DNA of 64,000 bases from Cycas panzhihuaensis (lineage: Eukaryota; Cycadophyta), in assembly GCA_023213395.1 (NCBI GenBank), contig CM041465.1, forward strand, positions 23,870,001 through 23,934,000, given 5' to 3'. The notes beneath the pieces are model-generated. The model was not told the DNA's origin, did not search any database, and saw only the letters and a program-made list of their open reading frames with translations. This document shows, one piece after another, positions 34,148-45,199 of this stretch; position 1 is the stretch's first letter; each line of letters begins with the position of its first letter. The translations under genes and the position numbers were made by a program.

Positions 34148-36335
34148 CCTCCATTATTAGAAGACTCGTCATATCACCCCCTTCCTTTATTAGATTCTAA
34201 TTCGACTATGGAGGGATTTCCCTTAGATTAGGCATATCATGCCTATATATCTGAATCACATGAGCCTTCTACTTCTCTTCAAGGGTCCACCCAAGAGGGC
34301 GAAGACCCTATCTTTTATCTGGGTGACTAACAACACCCACAAGTCCACCGTTTCTCTACTCATGAAGTAGAGGCTTCATCCCCTCTAGAGTTTCACCACC
34401 AAAGTGGTGACTCAAGTGAGGATTGTCCCAGGGGGTCCTCTTCATATGAGGTTTCATCTACCTCTTATGATCAAGCGAATACCCATCATACTGATTTGGT
34501 TGAAGCCCTTAGCTAATTCTTCCAAGTCACTCATCTCCAACTACATCCCAAGTGGTTTGAGAGCATCTTGCGAAGCGTTGCACCTCCTTCTTCTACATCC
34601 ACCTTACCCTCCCATCTAACTCCTTTACCTACGATGAGTTTATCTTTTGTCCCATCTTCTTCCCCTCATGGCCCATGCTCCTTGAGGACCACCCAAGGCA
34701 TGTCCTCCTCCTAACTCAGGTTGAGCATACCTCCTTCTAGTCAAATGACTATACCTCCTCCAACTATAGTTTATCTATCACCTATTAGATCTAGAGGACC
34801 CATATGTACCCCTATTTCTAGCCATATGGGGCTTGCTCCCATACACTCTCAAGTTCATCCTAGAGACTCTTCCCTTTCCGTGCCTCCAGACTACACCTCT
34901 CAACCGTTGGGGTATGGTAAGGGAAACTCCCTTCTAGCTTATGGGGTGAACCCTTTGTATCCATATGGGGTTGGACCACCCACGGGCAGCCCATATGGTT
35001 AAAACCCAGTTCTGTATATCTCTTTTCCATCCTCACATATCACACCTTTGCAAGGAGGGCAAGCCCCCTCCCAAGGCACTTTCTCTCAAGATCCTTTCCA
35101 ACAAGGAGAATTTCCTCAAGGAGGGATGGGTCCCTCACCCCCATCCACTCCTATGTATGTTCCTTCAAATGTGGGACTAGTGTCTTCTCACCAAATTGGA
35201 GGAGGCCAATATCCCCTTTCAAATAAAACTCCCTAAGGAGGGTTTGGGCAACCTTATCCACCTCCTCTTCCATCTCTCGATGATCTTATGGTCTAGTCAA
35301 GGGAATGCCCCTTTATAGATTATAGGTCGACACCCCTATCTATTAAGGTGTTAAGGACCAACTTACTGCCTCACCCCCCTGAGGTTCCCAAATTCAATGG
35401 CACCTTGTCACAAGAACCAATAGAGCATGTCTGTAGCTTTTCTATGGCATGTATCGATTATTGGGCCTATGACCTTATTCTTACAAAACTCTTCCTACGA
35501 TCCCTCCAAGGCGATGCCCTTAAGTAGTTCTATTGCCTACCAGCACATTTAATCTTTTCATTCTAATAACTCATGGATGAATTCATCAACTATTTTAATG
35601 TAGCTCGTCTTTTCAAGAGTGGAATGAAAGCCCTCTTGTCTCTCAAACAAGGTCACAATGAGATGAATCTTGACTTTATGAGATGCTTTCATGACCTTCT
35701 TCACTCCGCCAAGGCAACCTTGCATGAGGAGATGAAGTGAGACCTCTTTGTCAGTGCCCCTTGCCCAGAAGTTTACGTTGAAGTCCTTAAGATGGGGGCA
35801 ATAATGTGTGACTCTGCTATAGTTAAGTGCTTATTACTTGAGGTAATTGAGATCTAAGATGGGCTTAAGAAGCCTCTGAAGCCCTCACAACGATGTGAGG
35901 TACTTCCTCCACCCTGAGAGACTAAAGTCCAATAGCCTGCCAGGTCTTCCTCCCATCCAACTAAGAAGACTTTAGATCCTCTCACTTTTGCTATACATTT
36001 ATTTAAATATACCATGAAGGAGCTCAAACTCCAAGTCCCTTCATCCCCTACCTCACATAAACCAGTTCACCAGGCTTCTCAAGCTACTCCCCCCAAGGGT
36101 GGTAACACCCAATCTTCCCAACCGAGGAAGCTTGATTCCTCCTTATAGAAGAAATGGTGTTCCATCCATAGTGAATATTTCCATGAAGATTCATAATGCC
36201 AGGCCTAGCACCCTAAATCTACCTCGCAATATGATTTTTCTCTCAAATGGGCATCAAGGACCAACTTAGACTTGCCAGTCCATAAGGATCCTTTCCCCAA
36301 GCATGAGGAATGTGATCGCAACAACCAACAAAAGG
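34148..36335 (+). pseudogene. Gag of Tat element 2, part 1
   Basis: The frame begins PPLLEDSSYHPLPLLDSNST and TMEGFPLD, colinear with element 3 Gag. The Pro/Ser/Gly-rich part (34720-35240) has repeated PYGV/GMGP-like segments. The gag domain at 35325-35900 reads PEVPKFNGTLSQEPIEHVCS, DEFINYFNVARLFKSGMKA and LLSLKQGHNEMNLDF. The Cys/His block near 36145 is KKWCSIHSEYFHEDS, with one Cys replaced by Tyr. Stops from CAA-to-TAA and TGG-to-TAG type changes are frequent. The frame is cut at 36340 by element 3 and resumes at 53022. Confidence 0.82.
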
Positions 36336-36340
36336 GTAAC
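36336..36340. repeat. Target site duplication of Tat element 3, left (GTAAC)
   Basis: Identical to 53017-53021, and both lie in the gag of element 2. Confidence 0.9.
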
Positions 36341-38447
36341 TAGATGCACGCCTATGGGATGGTTGCTATGCTTAATAGGAATGAAGGTGGTCAATAGTTG
36401 ATGTTGAAGGTGTGGATGAGAACCTATAAGTAAAAGGAACACCACGCAGGGCGTCTGTGTGCCAAAGCACGAGTTTGGGACCCGTGAATGCCACCCAACT
36501 ACCTTATAGTAGCTTTCAGCCTAAAAGATAAGACACATGTAAGGGTAGCCTAGATGGTCTCAAGAGGAAGGTCCTCCTACCCTTGGATGGCCAAAAGGGA
36601 AGAAGAGGAATCCTCAATGGGTTTTCCTATGATAGAGGAAAACAAAGGTGATAGAGTATAGGCAAAGGGCCTAAGATGAATGTGAGTAGGCTTCCCTAGA
36701 TTATTTGGTTTAGATAAATATAACTAAGGGGAGGAGTAAGTAATGAAATAAAAAGGGGGCTCTTTCCTTTCTTCATTTCTTCACTCAATATGCAAAGGAC
36801 AAGAGAAAACAAAAGGAGGTACAAGCGTTTAGCATACAAGCAAGCAAGCTAGATGAAATACATCCATGAGTATTTTCGGTATGGATAGGAGAAAGGGGGA
36901 GGAATATATTTCCTACTATGCCTTCTCCTATGAAAGAAAGCAAGCATGCAATGTTTCGATGTAAAAGATGCAAGTGACTAATTGGTTTTCCCTTTTTACT
37001 TTTATATGACATATTAGATTGATATACTAGATTTTGTATAAAAGCAAAAAAAAGGGAAAGAGGTATTAGGAAAGAGGGACGAAGCATACCTGGAAAGCAT
37101 GCGAGTCGATGAAGGACCTTGCTCATGTGCAACATGCAACCTCTCACTAATCGGTTGATGTGTGGCCAAGGTTGATGTGGAAGACAGGGGCTTCCTTATC
37201 TTCCCCTTATAAAAGATAAGCAAAGCAAAAAAAATGAAAGAAAGCAATCAAAGCAAAAGAAAACAAAAGGGAAAAAGGTTTACCTGGAACCAGATGACTT
37301 TCTCCTTCACAGAATGTTACTTTAAACTTGCACATACAAATGCTTCTCCCTTATAAGAAGGGGCTACAAGAAGACTATATGTATACAAATATATGTAATA
37401 TGTATGCTAAAACATTATATTAGATTAAAATAACTACTACTATAAACAACTTAACTTTCCTCAAGTAAACCACACATATCAAGCAAGAAAAAGGGAAGGG
37501 GCAGCCTCAGGATGGAAAAACCCTCCACTAAAGTTCTCCACGCAGCCTTTAGGTATGATAAGGTAAGGGTGTATGCTAGTTTATGGATAGCCAATAAATA
37601 TGAGAGGGTATGGAGCAAGATGTTGGAGAGGCAACAAAGTAACATAGTCACTATGGACAGTGATCCGTCATACAAGTCTTACCACAAACCCTAAGGGATA
37701 TCGGGCAAAGTTAGGAGAATGAAGGAGGCCTAAAAGAGGGGTGTGTAGGCCTAGAATCAACACAATAAGGGCTGCATACACTGATATCTAGCACAGGCCA
37801 AGACTCCACCCTCTCCTAGATAACCCAAAAAAAGCATATAAGCAGGAGAAGAAAGACGGGAAGGGGGTTGCCCTTGGGGAGTAGGTCTGAGTCGGATGGA
37901 TCTCACCTCACTCCCTTCACCTAGACTTTATGAGCCTTCTCCTGCCGCTTTCTTGAGGAAAACCAGTGGAGAAATGGTGAAAATTTTAGAGTACAAAGCT
38001 AAACCCAAAGAAGGCAACCTTTACTACATCCAAACGGGAAGAGAGCAAGAAAGTATATTAAAAAATGAGTCTAATATGGAAAGAATGCATATAAACATCT
38101 AAAAATAAGACCAAAAGTACCTGTTAGGATGAGTCTAGGGTGGATTTTCCCCTGCAACTAGTGAGAAAGAGGAGTTCCTGTAGGGTTTGCAGGAGGTTTC
38201 CCTAAGGACAGCTGTAGAAGACACTTGTTGAGGCGTATTTAGAGGAGAAGCACAAAAAACTTGCTTGAAAGTTCTTAGAGGAGGGTCTCCCACCGCGGAG
38301 AAGAGCCGTTATAAGCAGATCCTAAGCTGAAGCAACTGGAAATGCAGGATTACAAATGCACCTATGGAGGAGAGGAAGAAGAAGCAGAAACGCAGCAGAG
38401 AAAGTCAAGTTAGAGAGGCAAGAGATGTAAAATAATGGTCTTTTTGT

Positions 38448-38455
38448 GTTTTATA
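38448..38455 (-). promoter_or_regulatory. LTR TATA box of Tat element 3
   Basis: TATAAAAC on the minus strand within GGGTATAAAACAC. It lies about 137 bases downstream of the LTR palindrome, a spacing similar to that in element 2. Confidence 0.6.
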
Positions 38456-38591
38456 CCCATATCAACCCTAATCGAGTGTTTAGGGCATGAATAGGGCTAA
38501 GGTAGGTGAGTGTCCATGTGGCAATTTCGCGAAAAAGTTGAGAATTACTACGGCAGATATAAAAAATAAGTTGTAACAGTCACATCACCGT

Positions 38592-38615
38592 AAACTTTGC
38601 GATACCGCTTAGTTT
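38592..38615. promoter_or_regulatory. 24-base palindrome in the element 3 3' LTR
   Basis: Half-sites AAACTT and AGTTT around the core GCGATACCGC; equivalent to 31762-31785. Confidence 0.55.
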
Positions 38616-39104
38616 ATAGCGGTGTAGGACCAGAAAGCTAGAATGATAATAAACAGGGTTCTAGGAGCTTTAGAAGAAGTATATTAGGCCTTAGGAGGGG
38701 TTAGCCCTCCTATCTAGGTGTCTAGGGATAGTCTGAGAGGCATACAAACTAGACCTAATAGAGCGTCAAGGGATAAAGTTCCTAGAAATGTTGCGATAGG
38801 GGCATAGGGTCAAGGTAAGTGAGGCTTAAGGTGATGTGGAGATAGTGTGAAGGGTCATAGAGTGCCATGGGGATACCTACCTTGTGGAAAGGTAGGTCTC
38901 ACGGGTTGTCATAGGCTCACAATATGACAAGCAGCATGATCAAGCAATGGATGCAAGGCGATCATACAAATGAAGCAGTCAGTCATGCAATGAGGCAATA
39001 CTCCTGTCAACCTTTCCAAAGAATTAGTAAAAGTGAAAGGGAGAAGCATACCTATGCTTACCTGAGTCGACCTATTCATAACTATTCCCAGTAGCTGGGA
39101 AACA

Positions 39105-39116
39105 CTACCCCCTTGG
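39105..39116 (-). promoter_or_regulatory. Polypurine tract of Tat element 3
   Basis: CCAAGGGGGTAG on the minus strand, directly before the 3' LTR start. Confidence 0.75.
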
Positions 39117-39499
39117 CAGCAGAGCCTCGCTGCTTGGAAGCATGGTACGATGGTAAATGCTAGTAACAAAATTGTCAGTAGCACATGTGTATGTATATAT
39201 GTAAACCATAATCACAGCAAGAGTCAAGGGTGCTGGCGATTGTCATGGCAGAATACGTGGATATGAGGATAAGGGTGGAGATAATATAGGAGATGCCTAT
39301 GTGGCAGCCAAGAATTGACTGGAAGCTAAGAAGGATGAGGGGGCTTCCCCCATCGTAAAAGTGCATGATGATATCAAGAAAAAAGGGTAGATGAGCAAGC
39401 TTAGTAGTCACTATAATTTGACCTCACTAGTGGCAAGCTTTCAAAGGTGCAAACGGATCAGAAAGTAAGATGCAAGATGACCTAAGACTTGGGTGCCAG

Positions 39500-39932
39500 G
39501 GTGACTGGGCAAGTCTCAAAGGTGGTCAGCAAGAAGAGGAAGGCGGCACTCAAGGATGAGGCAAACGAGGCTATCCTCCTCAGTGTTGAGGGCCCGAGGG
39601 ATGTGTTGGATGTCGACAGACTAAAAATAAGCTAGTAGGGACCTAGTGGTTGAAGTGAGGGCTCTCAAGCATGGGCATCATACCTAGTAAACTTGGGTGA
39701 GATGGGACACTACCACTAGGGAGTCATAAAGAAGAACAACATACCCATTATAGAAACGAAGTGCATCAGTGAGGGCTTCGATAACAACCATATACTCAAC
39801 TTCATTATTGGTGGCCTCTGGGAGGAAGATCCTAGAGAACAAAAAGTCATGTCTAGAAGGGCCACAAAGAATCCATATGGTGTCAGAAGGTCTAGGATTA
39901 CCATGGCTTCCACCATCAGTAAAGATAAAGAG
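39500..39932 (-). pseudogene. Archaeal-type RNase H of Tat element 3, downstream of integrase
   Basis: The best preserved copy of this domain. The frame reads IFTDGGSHGNPRPSDTIWIL (Asp in TDGG, then the SxGNPGP loop typical of RNase HI), LPEATNNEVEYMVVIEALTD (Glu), VVLLYDSLVVVSHL (Asp in YDS) and, after a stop at 39684, ALNTEEDSLVCLILE (last Asp). One open frame covers 40034 to 39684. It lies about 3.9 kb after the integrase end, with the antisense gene in between, and only about 0.4 kb from the PPT, so it was probably a separate 3' frame. All four acidic positions are still recognisable. Confidence 0.85.
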
Positions 39933-40478
39933 AGTCATAAATGAGAAGAGAAAATGTCTTAGTAAGGAAAAATATACAATAAAGTTAAGGACAAGGCAAA
40001 AGGGGGGCTCGTATGGCAAACAATAAATGGCCATGAAGGGCAGGAGGACCTTGCAATGAGGCTACCCAAGGATAGGAGCAGGCTATCCGACCATTGGCTA
40101 AGAGCGGGTGACAAAAGGGCACCTTGGGATGCTAAAGGTTGCTTAAGAAAGCAAAGAATGACTCTGAACGGAGGGAGCATTCTCTTTGGAGACCCCAGGG
40201 GCTAGAATGAGCTACGAAAACAAGTCTAGGATGGCGAAATGGGCCAAATGAGTATAAACTCAGGCATGCATAGAGAAGCATGCAAAATGAGATAGAAGGA
40301 CCTACAAAAAATACATCGGCGAGGCACCATAAATGCATTTGAAGGGATGAGCAAAATAGAGGCTATGGAAGTGCAATGGGAGATAGAGCTAGAAGGAAAT
40401 GATGATCAGAGATGAGAAATGACCTCAACGACTGTCACAGAAGTGGGAATGGAGAAAGTGCCTATCGAGAACCCCACC

Positions 40479-40487
40479 TATATAAGG
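40479..40487 (+). promoter_or_regulatory. TATA box of the antisense gene in Tat element 3
   Basis: TATATAAGG, followed by AAAA. The same box precedes the antisense gene of element 2 (58920-58912). Confidence 0.65.
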
Positions 40488-40974
40488 AAAATCGATGAAA
40501 ACAGGATTCATTTTCATAGGCTCTTGAATGAATCCATAGCCTTTTCCTTACGCAGCGAAGCGCCACCCAACTTCAAATACACGTGGAGAGAGATCCGACT
40601 ATTGGATCAAGGCCGGGAGACAACCATTGGGATTGTAGGGATGAGATGATGAGTGCTCGACTAGACCTAGTAAGTGGATCTTTGAAACTACAACCCATCT
40701 CATGATTTAAAGTTTGATGCTTTTTGTATAGATTTTTGGCCCCATATAGGTGCAAAAAGATCTCCAGGAGTCCAAATTGGACCCAGAGAGAGGCAAGACT
40801 AGGGCATTAGGCAGCCCTGGTCCCAGTGGGCCTGGTTCTGGCTTACCCTGAAGAATTTTTTAGGTTTTTTGGGCAGAAAACCCCCCCTTTTGAGGGGGTG
40901 ATGTTCACACTGTGGCAAAGATTGCGATGCCATGATCTTTGCCGCGGGGCCCCGATCGCTGCAGGACCCAGGCT

Positions 40975-40998
40975 AAACTTTACGGTACCGTGAAGTTT
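40975..40998. promoter_or_regulatory. 24-base palindrome in intron 1 of the antisense gene (element 3)
   Basis: AAACTT, TACGGTACCGTG, AAGTTT: a near-perfect inverted repeat with one mismatched pair, extending outward as GCT/GGC. Just upstream is a second inverted repeat, GGCAAAGAT...ATCTTTGCC (40914-40943). The LTRs carry the same palindrome. Confidence 0.7.
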
Positions 40999-43070
40999 GG
41001 CACAGTGTGAATGCAGAGCAGCTAAAACATAAAGATGGGGGCTCGAGAGTCCCCAAATCTTGACCAAATGAGGCCAAGAGATAGTCTAGAGGATGGGGGG
41101 ATGAGTATAGACCAAGATTTGACTTGTTTCATGGTGTTTTATAGGTTGTGATCACGGTGGAGAACTGCGAGAACATAGGTATGGCTATGCTTAGCTTCAT
41201 AGACATGATGTCATGGGAGGATAGGCAGACATTATTAAGATGTGGCCTACTGAAGGTCACGAAGACACCCTAGTACATATCAAATTAGAGATTGTTAGTG
41301 GACATAATGGCCCACTGGGATAGACAAAGGGATGTCTTCCATCTACACTAAGTAGGGGATGTATCGATGAATCTAGGAGATATTAGGAGGATACTGGGTG
41401 TACTAGTGATAGGGAGGCCGACGATTCTAGGAGCGATGCCTAGTAATGAGGCCACACACAAGGAGGCTACTACTTTCTTTACAGGCTCAGACAAGTAGAA
41501 GAGGCAAGGGATACCTCTCCAGAGCATGGTGATGTTAGGGATTCCTTGGGTCAGGAAGTTAATCACATTATGCATTCTGTTCTGGATATCTCGAATACAG
41601 AACTATAGGGAAATACCAGGTGGTTGGATGGATACGGTGCACCAGTGTGAGGTAGGAGAGAGGATGGACTGGGCTACCCTTATAGCGGGGAACCTCATCA
41701 CATAGCTGGACACCATTCAGGTAGCAAGAAAGGGCAAACTGTCATACAGTACTCTACTACAGTGCTAGTTTTTCAACCACTTTGGAGTAGTAGCGCTGAC
41801 AGGGGGACCACACCGTATCTCAGAGTAGGCCCCGATGGTACGTAGATGGCAGACTAGGTTTGAGGGGTTGAGGACCAGGCTCATATTCATCACTCAGTGG
41901 AGGCCACATCGTTAGACCTCCTCGCCATGACAGACTATATAACAGACCCATATAGAGCAGTGAGGTAGGATAGCGATGACGAGGCATGCAGGGCAGGAGT
42001 ACCCCCAGGAGATGATGAGGGCAGTGATGGATATGATGGGGTCAGCCTATCGTGAGCTGTAGGAGAGGCAAGTCCATTAGGGACTGCAAGTGGAGAGGCA
42101 AGTCTATCAGGAGTTGCGGAGGAGAGCAGGAGCCCAGTGACACGGGCCCATAGTTTGTAGATCGTTAAGAGATCTACAGAGGTATCTACACCAGCTGAGG
42201 GGAGGAGGGACACCCCAGTTGCTGAGGCGATGGCCAAGGAGGTACCCGAGGAGGAGGAGGTACCTATAGCTAATGGAGTGCCCAAGGCAGAGGCAGTCAC
42301 CTGAGTAGAGGAGCTGGCAGCTGCACTAGGTGAGACATAACCTTCTCTTGTCGTTGTTTGATTACCAGATATATATATATAGTTTGATTTTGATTTGATA
42401 CACATATGGACATGTACTAATACATGACATATTGGATTGTAGGTATAGCAGACATCCGAAAACTAGTGGAGGTAGTAGTCTGGGAGATATGTCCCCAGGC
42501 CTACGCAGAGGGACAGCCTCCCATCTAGGCAGGTGATAAGACCAGATCGGTAGATGGCCATACAACAGCATTTACCCCATTGATAAGGGTGAGAGACATA
42601 TAGATTGCAGAGTCCCAGGAGCACGAGGCACGTGTGGGATGGTAGCAGGAAGAGCTAGACACTACCTGAGATGAGAGGAATGCCCTACAGAGTCAGGTAT
42701 AGGTACTAAAGGCTCAAGGAGGATTCAGAGGGGATACGAAGAGCCGTATCCGGCTAGTAGTGATGGAGGAGCATCCCAGAGGGATGGAGGAGAGGCTCTG
42801 CAGCATAGAGATGGATCGCTATCATATCCATACCCAATACGATTAACTGGTAGATAAGGTGGTATCAAGGTCGACGAGGAGTAGGACACATACCCACACA
42901 GTGGTGATGACCCCGAGGAGGCCACGAGATGAGGAGAGCAGGGTAGGAGGCTCCCAGAGACCAAGGAGGAGTCTCAGAGGGATGTGGTCCCTAAGAGAGG
43001 GATGTGGTCCCTAGGAGAGGGATCACATTGACTAGGAGATGATGTCCCAGGGGCGGGGCAGCAGTAGCAT

Positions 43071-43791
43071 AGTATATAGGAGTTTTGTTTTAGATAAGGG
43101 AAAGCACGGACCTCTAGGGAGTCACCATATATAGTCACATGATTGTACCCTCCCTACAAGGACACTGGCTTCCCACAGATGATGTACCATACCATTTGTA
43201 TAATATGACACATGATTATTTTGGTGTATATAGACAGGGTGATTGATATCCTAATTAATGTATAACGATGTGTATCATAATATGTGATAGATGATATGCA
43301 TGTTTCTATTTACATGTTTATGTATGTATATGAGGGTGCACAGATGTATGAGGATATGTATAATTGTACTTTCAGTTGATTATTGTATGAGTTTTATGTT
43401 ATGATATTTATTTAAGTTATGCAGATTTCCTTTCATGTAGGACCATATTCCTAACATGGGCACACACGATCACCATGAGTAGCGGTGATCGATACGTGTG
43501 AGTCTAAGAAATAGGGTGACACACATGTCCACATGGGAGCATAGTGGGATATGCAAAGGAAATGCCAATAGGAAGGGAGTCATGACACTCCAGAGCATCA
43601 TCCCAGTTGGGGGACGCCCAAATATGAAGACCATATCCTAAGAGGAATGGGGACAAGGGTTCTGCGGGGGGAACCAAAAAGAACGAGAGGGCCACCCTGA
43701 GTCATCATTCTACCTATGGTTAAGAGGAATGGGAACAATCTTAAGATGGTAGTTTAGGCTCATTTCAGAGCACGAAGAAGTAATGAAGAGA
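43071..43791 (-). other. Spacer between integrase and antisense gene in Tat element 3
   Basis: Noncoding, matching 55506-56270 in element 2 and 26917-27440 in element 1. Contains TAGTTTAGGCTCATT at 43750-43764 (ATGAGCCTAAACTA on the element strand). Confidence 0.55.
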
Positions 43792-44540
43792 TCATGTGTA
43801 AAATTTCCTAAGGAATCTCCTATTAACAGTTTTCTCAAACTTGAGGCTCTCCAGGGTGGTGATCCTATACGCACCATTATCGAGGCTCTTGAGAACGACA
43901 AAGGGACTGACCCATTTGGGTCTGAAATTGGTCAAGCAATCATGGAGATATTCCAATTTGAGGACGTGATCCCTAGGATACAAAGGACGAGAACGAAGGT
44001 GTTTATCGTAGGTCCTTTGCGAGCGGGCTTTAGATGCAAGGTTAGCCTAGTAGGCAGCTAAACATATCTCATCCAAGGCTTCAAGGTCTAAGAGGCGAGC
44101 TTAACGAATAGACTCCTCATCGATGAGACCTTGAAGGGAAACTAATAGAGAGAGAATCTCCACTTCCAATGAGAGTACAGCCTCGGTCCCGTAAACTAGG
44201 GAGAATGGAGTCATTCTTGTAGCAGCTTAGATAGAGGTACGGTAGGCCCATAGGGTGGAAGGGAGCTGAAGGTGCTAATCTTTCTGAGATTGAGCAACAT
44301 TTTTCTTTAAGATATTAATAAGAGTTTTGTTGAATGATTCAACTTGACCATTTGCCTGGGGGTAATAAGGGGAAGAGGTTTTGTGAGAGATCTTAAATTT
44401 CTCACAAAGTTCATCCATCTCCTTGTTACAAAAAGGGGTTTCATTATATGTGATCAAGACATCAGGAATCCCAAACCAGTAAAGGAGGATCGCATCGAAA
44501 GACCTCTTGTATAATACTTCATCCATGAGGAAGTATTGCC
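43792..44540 (-). pseudogene. Truncated integrase of Tat element 3
   Basis: The region runs VLYKRSFDAILLYW and then directly FGIPDVLITYNETPF. The HHCC zinc finger and the first catalytic Asp block, present in element 1 between these points, are deleted (junction near 44470). The second catalytic position is Tyr (TYNETPF) where DNG is expected. The Glu block VESFNKTLINILKK is intact. The C-terminal domain reads DHVLKLEYLHD and NGAYRITTL and ends FLRKFYT. This integrase cannot be active. Confidence 0.88.
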
Positions 44541-44819
44541 TAGCAGAGGTCTGGATATGAGACCTAACCTTGTTACTGTCCTTAGGGAGGTACTTCTACT
44601 ATGTGAGGTACCACACGATATCACCATATCATTCATTATCAATGAGTGGATGGGAAGGAGTGCCCTAAATGTTCAAGATAGACACATGAGGAAGGGAATT
44701 GTTAATAGGGGCACTGAACGAGTTAGGGATAAGGGCATATGCGAGTTGTTCTTCCACTACCATCCATTTCTTTGATTTCTTATTAACGATATGGAGATTG
44801 AATTCCTGAAGAAGGACAG

Positions 44820-45160
44820 CCTAATGACTAGCCCTACTTGTCAAGTCAGAACAGGTAAGTAGATAACGCAAGGGATCAGATTGAATGATCACCTTGGTAG
44901 TGTTACCGAGCAAGTGGTGTCTAAACTTCTTGGTTGCATGAACCAAGGAGAGGCATTCCTTCTCGGCTAGAGAATAGTTGAGTTTGGTAGCCACGAGGGT
45001 GCGACTGATAAAGTAAATAACTCTCTCAACTCTTGAATCATCTTCCTGAGCTAGCATAGCACCCAAAGACTCATCGGTTGCTAAGGTATAGAGGATAAAA
45101 GGCCTATCAAAGCAAGGGGGCACCAACATTGGAGCAAAAGCAAAGGCTTCCTTAAGTCCT
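44820..45160 (-). pseudogene. Gypsy-type RNase H of Tat element 3
   Basis: One clean frame shows FDRPFILYTLATDESLGAML, VIYFISRTLVATKLNYSLAE, KECLSLVHATKKFRHHLL and VIIQSDPLRYLL. The first catalytic Asp (YTDAT in related elements) is Leu here (YTLATD). A tether to integrase continues to about 44540 with no archaeal-type RNase H in it. Confidence 0.85.
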
Positions 45161-45199
45161 TCAAAGGCTTGTTAGGTCTTAGCTGACCAAACAAACAGG

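Larger units (their letters stand above)
36341..39104 (-). repeat. 3' LTR of Tat element 3
   Basis: On the minus strand it begins TGTTTCCCAGCTACTGGG at 39104 and ends at 36341 with CGTGCATCTA. It aligns with 50234-53016. It carries a donor-like CAGGTAAGC (39064-39056), the palindrome at 38592-38615 and a TATA box GGGTATAAAACAC with its TATAAAAC at 38455-38448. Confidence 0.9.
40479..43070 (+). pseudogene. Three-exon antisense gene of Tat element 3: plant-mobile-domain-like region plus coiled coil
   Basis: A gene on the strand opposite to the element. After the TATA box, exon 1 (about 40510-40669) encodes FSLRSEAPPNF and WREI. Intron 1 is 40670-41144 (GTAAGT...ATAG). Exon 2 (41145-42368) reads VVITVENCENIGMAMLSFID, LLRCGLLKVTK, MAHWDRQRDVFHLH and VGDVSMNLGDIRRILGV. 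This is the W-x-x-x-T-x-T-F plus GEmTxTLxDvxxLLGLpv pattern of the plant mobile domain, in diverged form. It continues with PTILGAMPSNEATHKEAT, WVRKLITLCILF and TSLDLLAMTDYITDPYRAVR, then a low-complexity tail. Intron 2 (42369-42442) splits a Gly codon. Exon 3 (42443 to about 43070) starts GIADIRKLVEVVVWEICPQA and has a coiled coil with ESQEHEARVGW and LQSQVQVLKAQ. Internal stops show it is dead here. The role is unknown. It is probably a captured host gene. Confidence 0.72.

Noticed and set aside
41935-42405. Minus-strand Ser/Ala/Thr-rich frame of 156 residues
   Set aside because: It is the reverse of the low-complexity tail of the antisense gene exon 2. The other strand shows the conserved protein blocks and introns.
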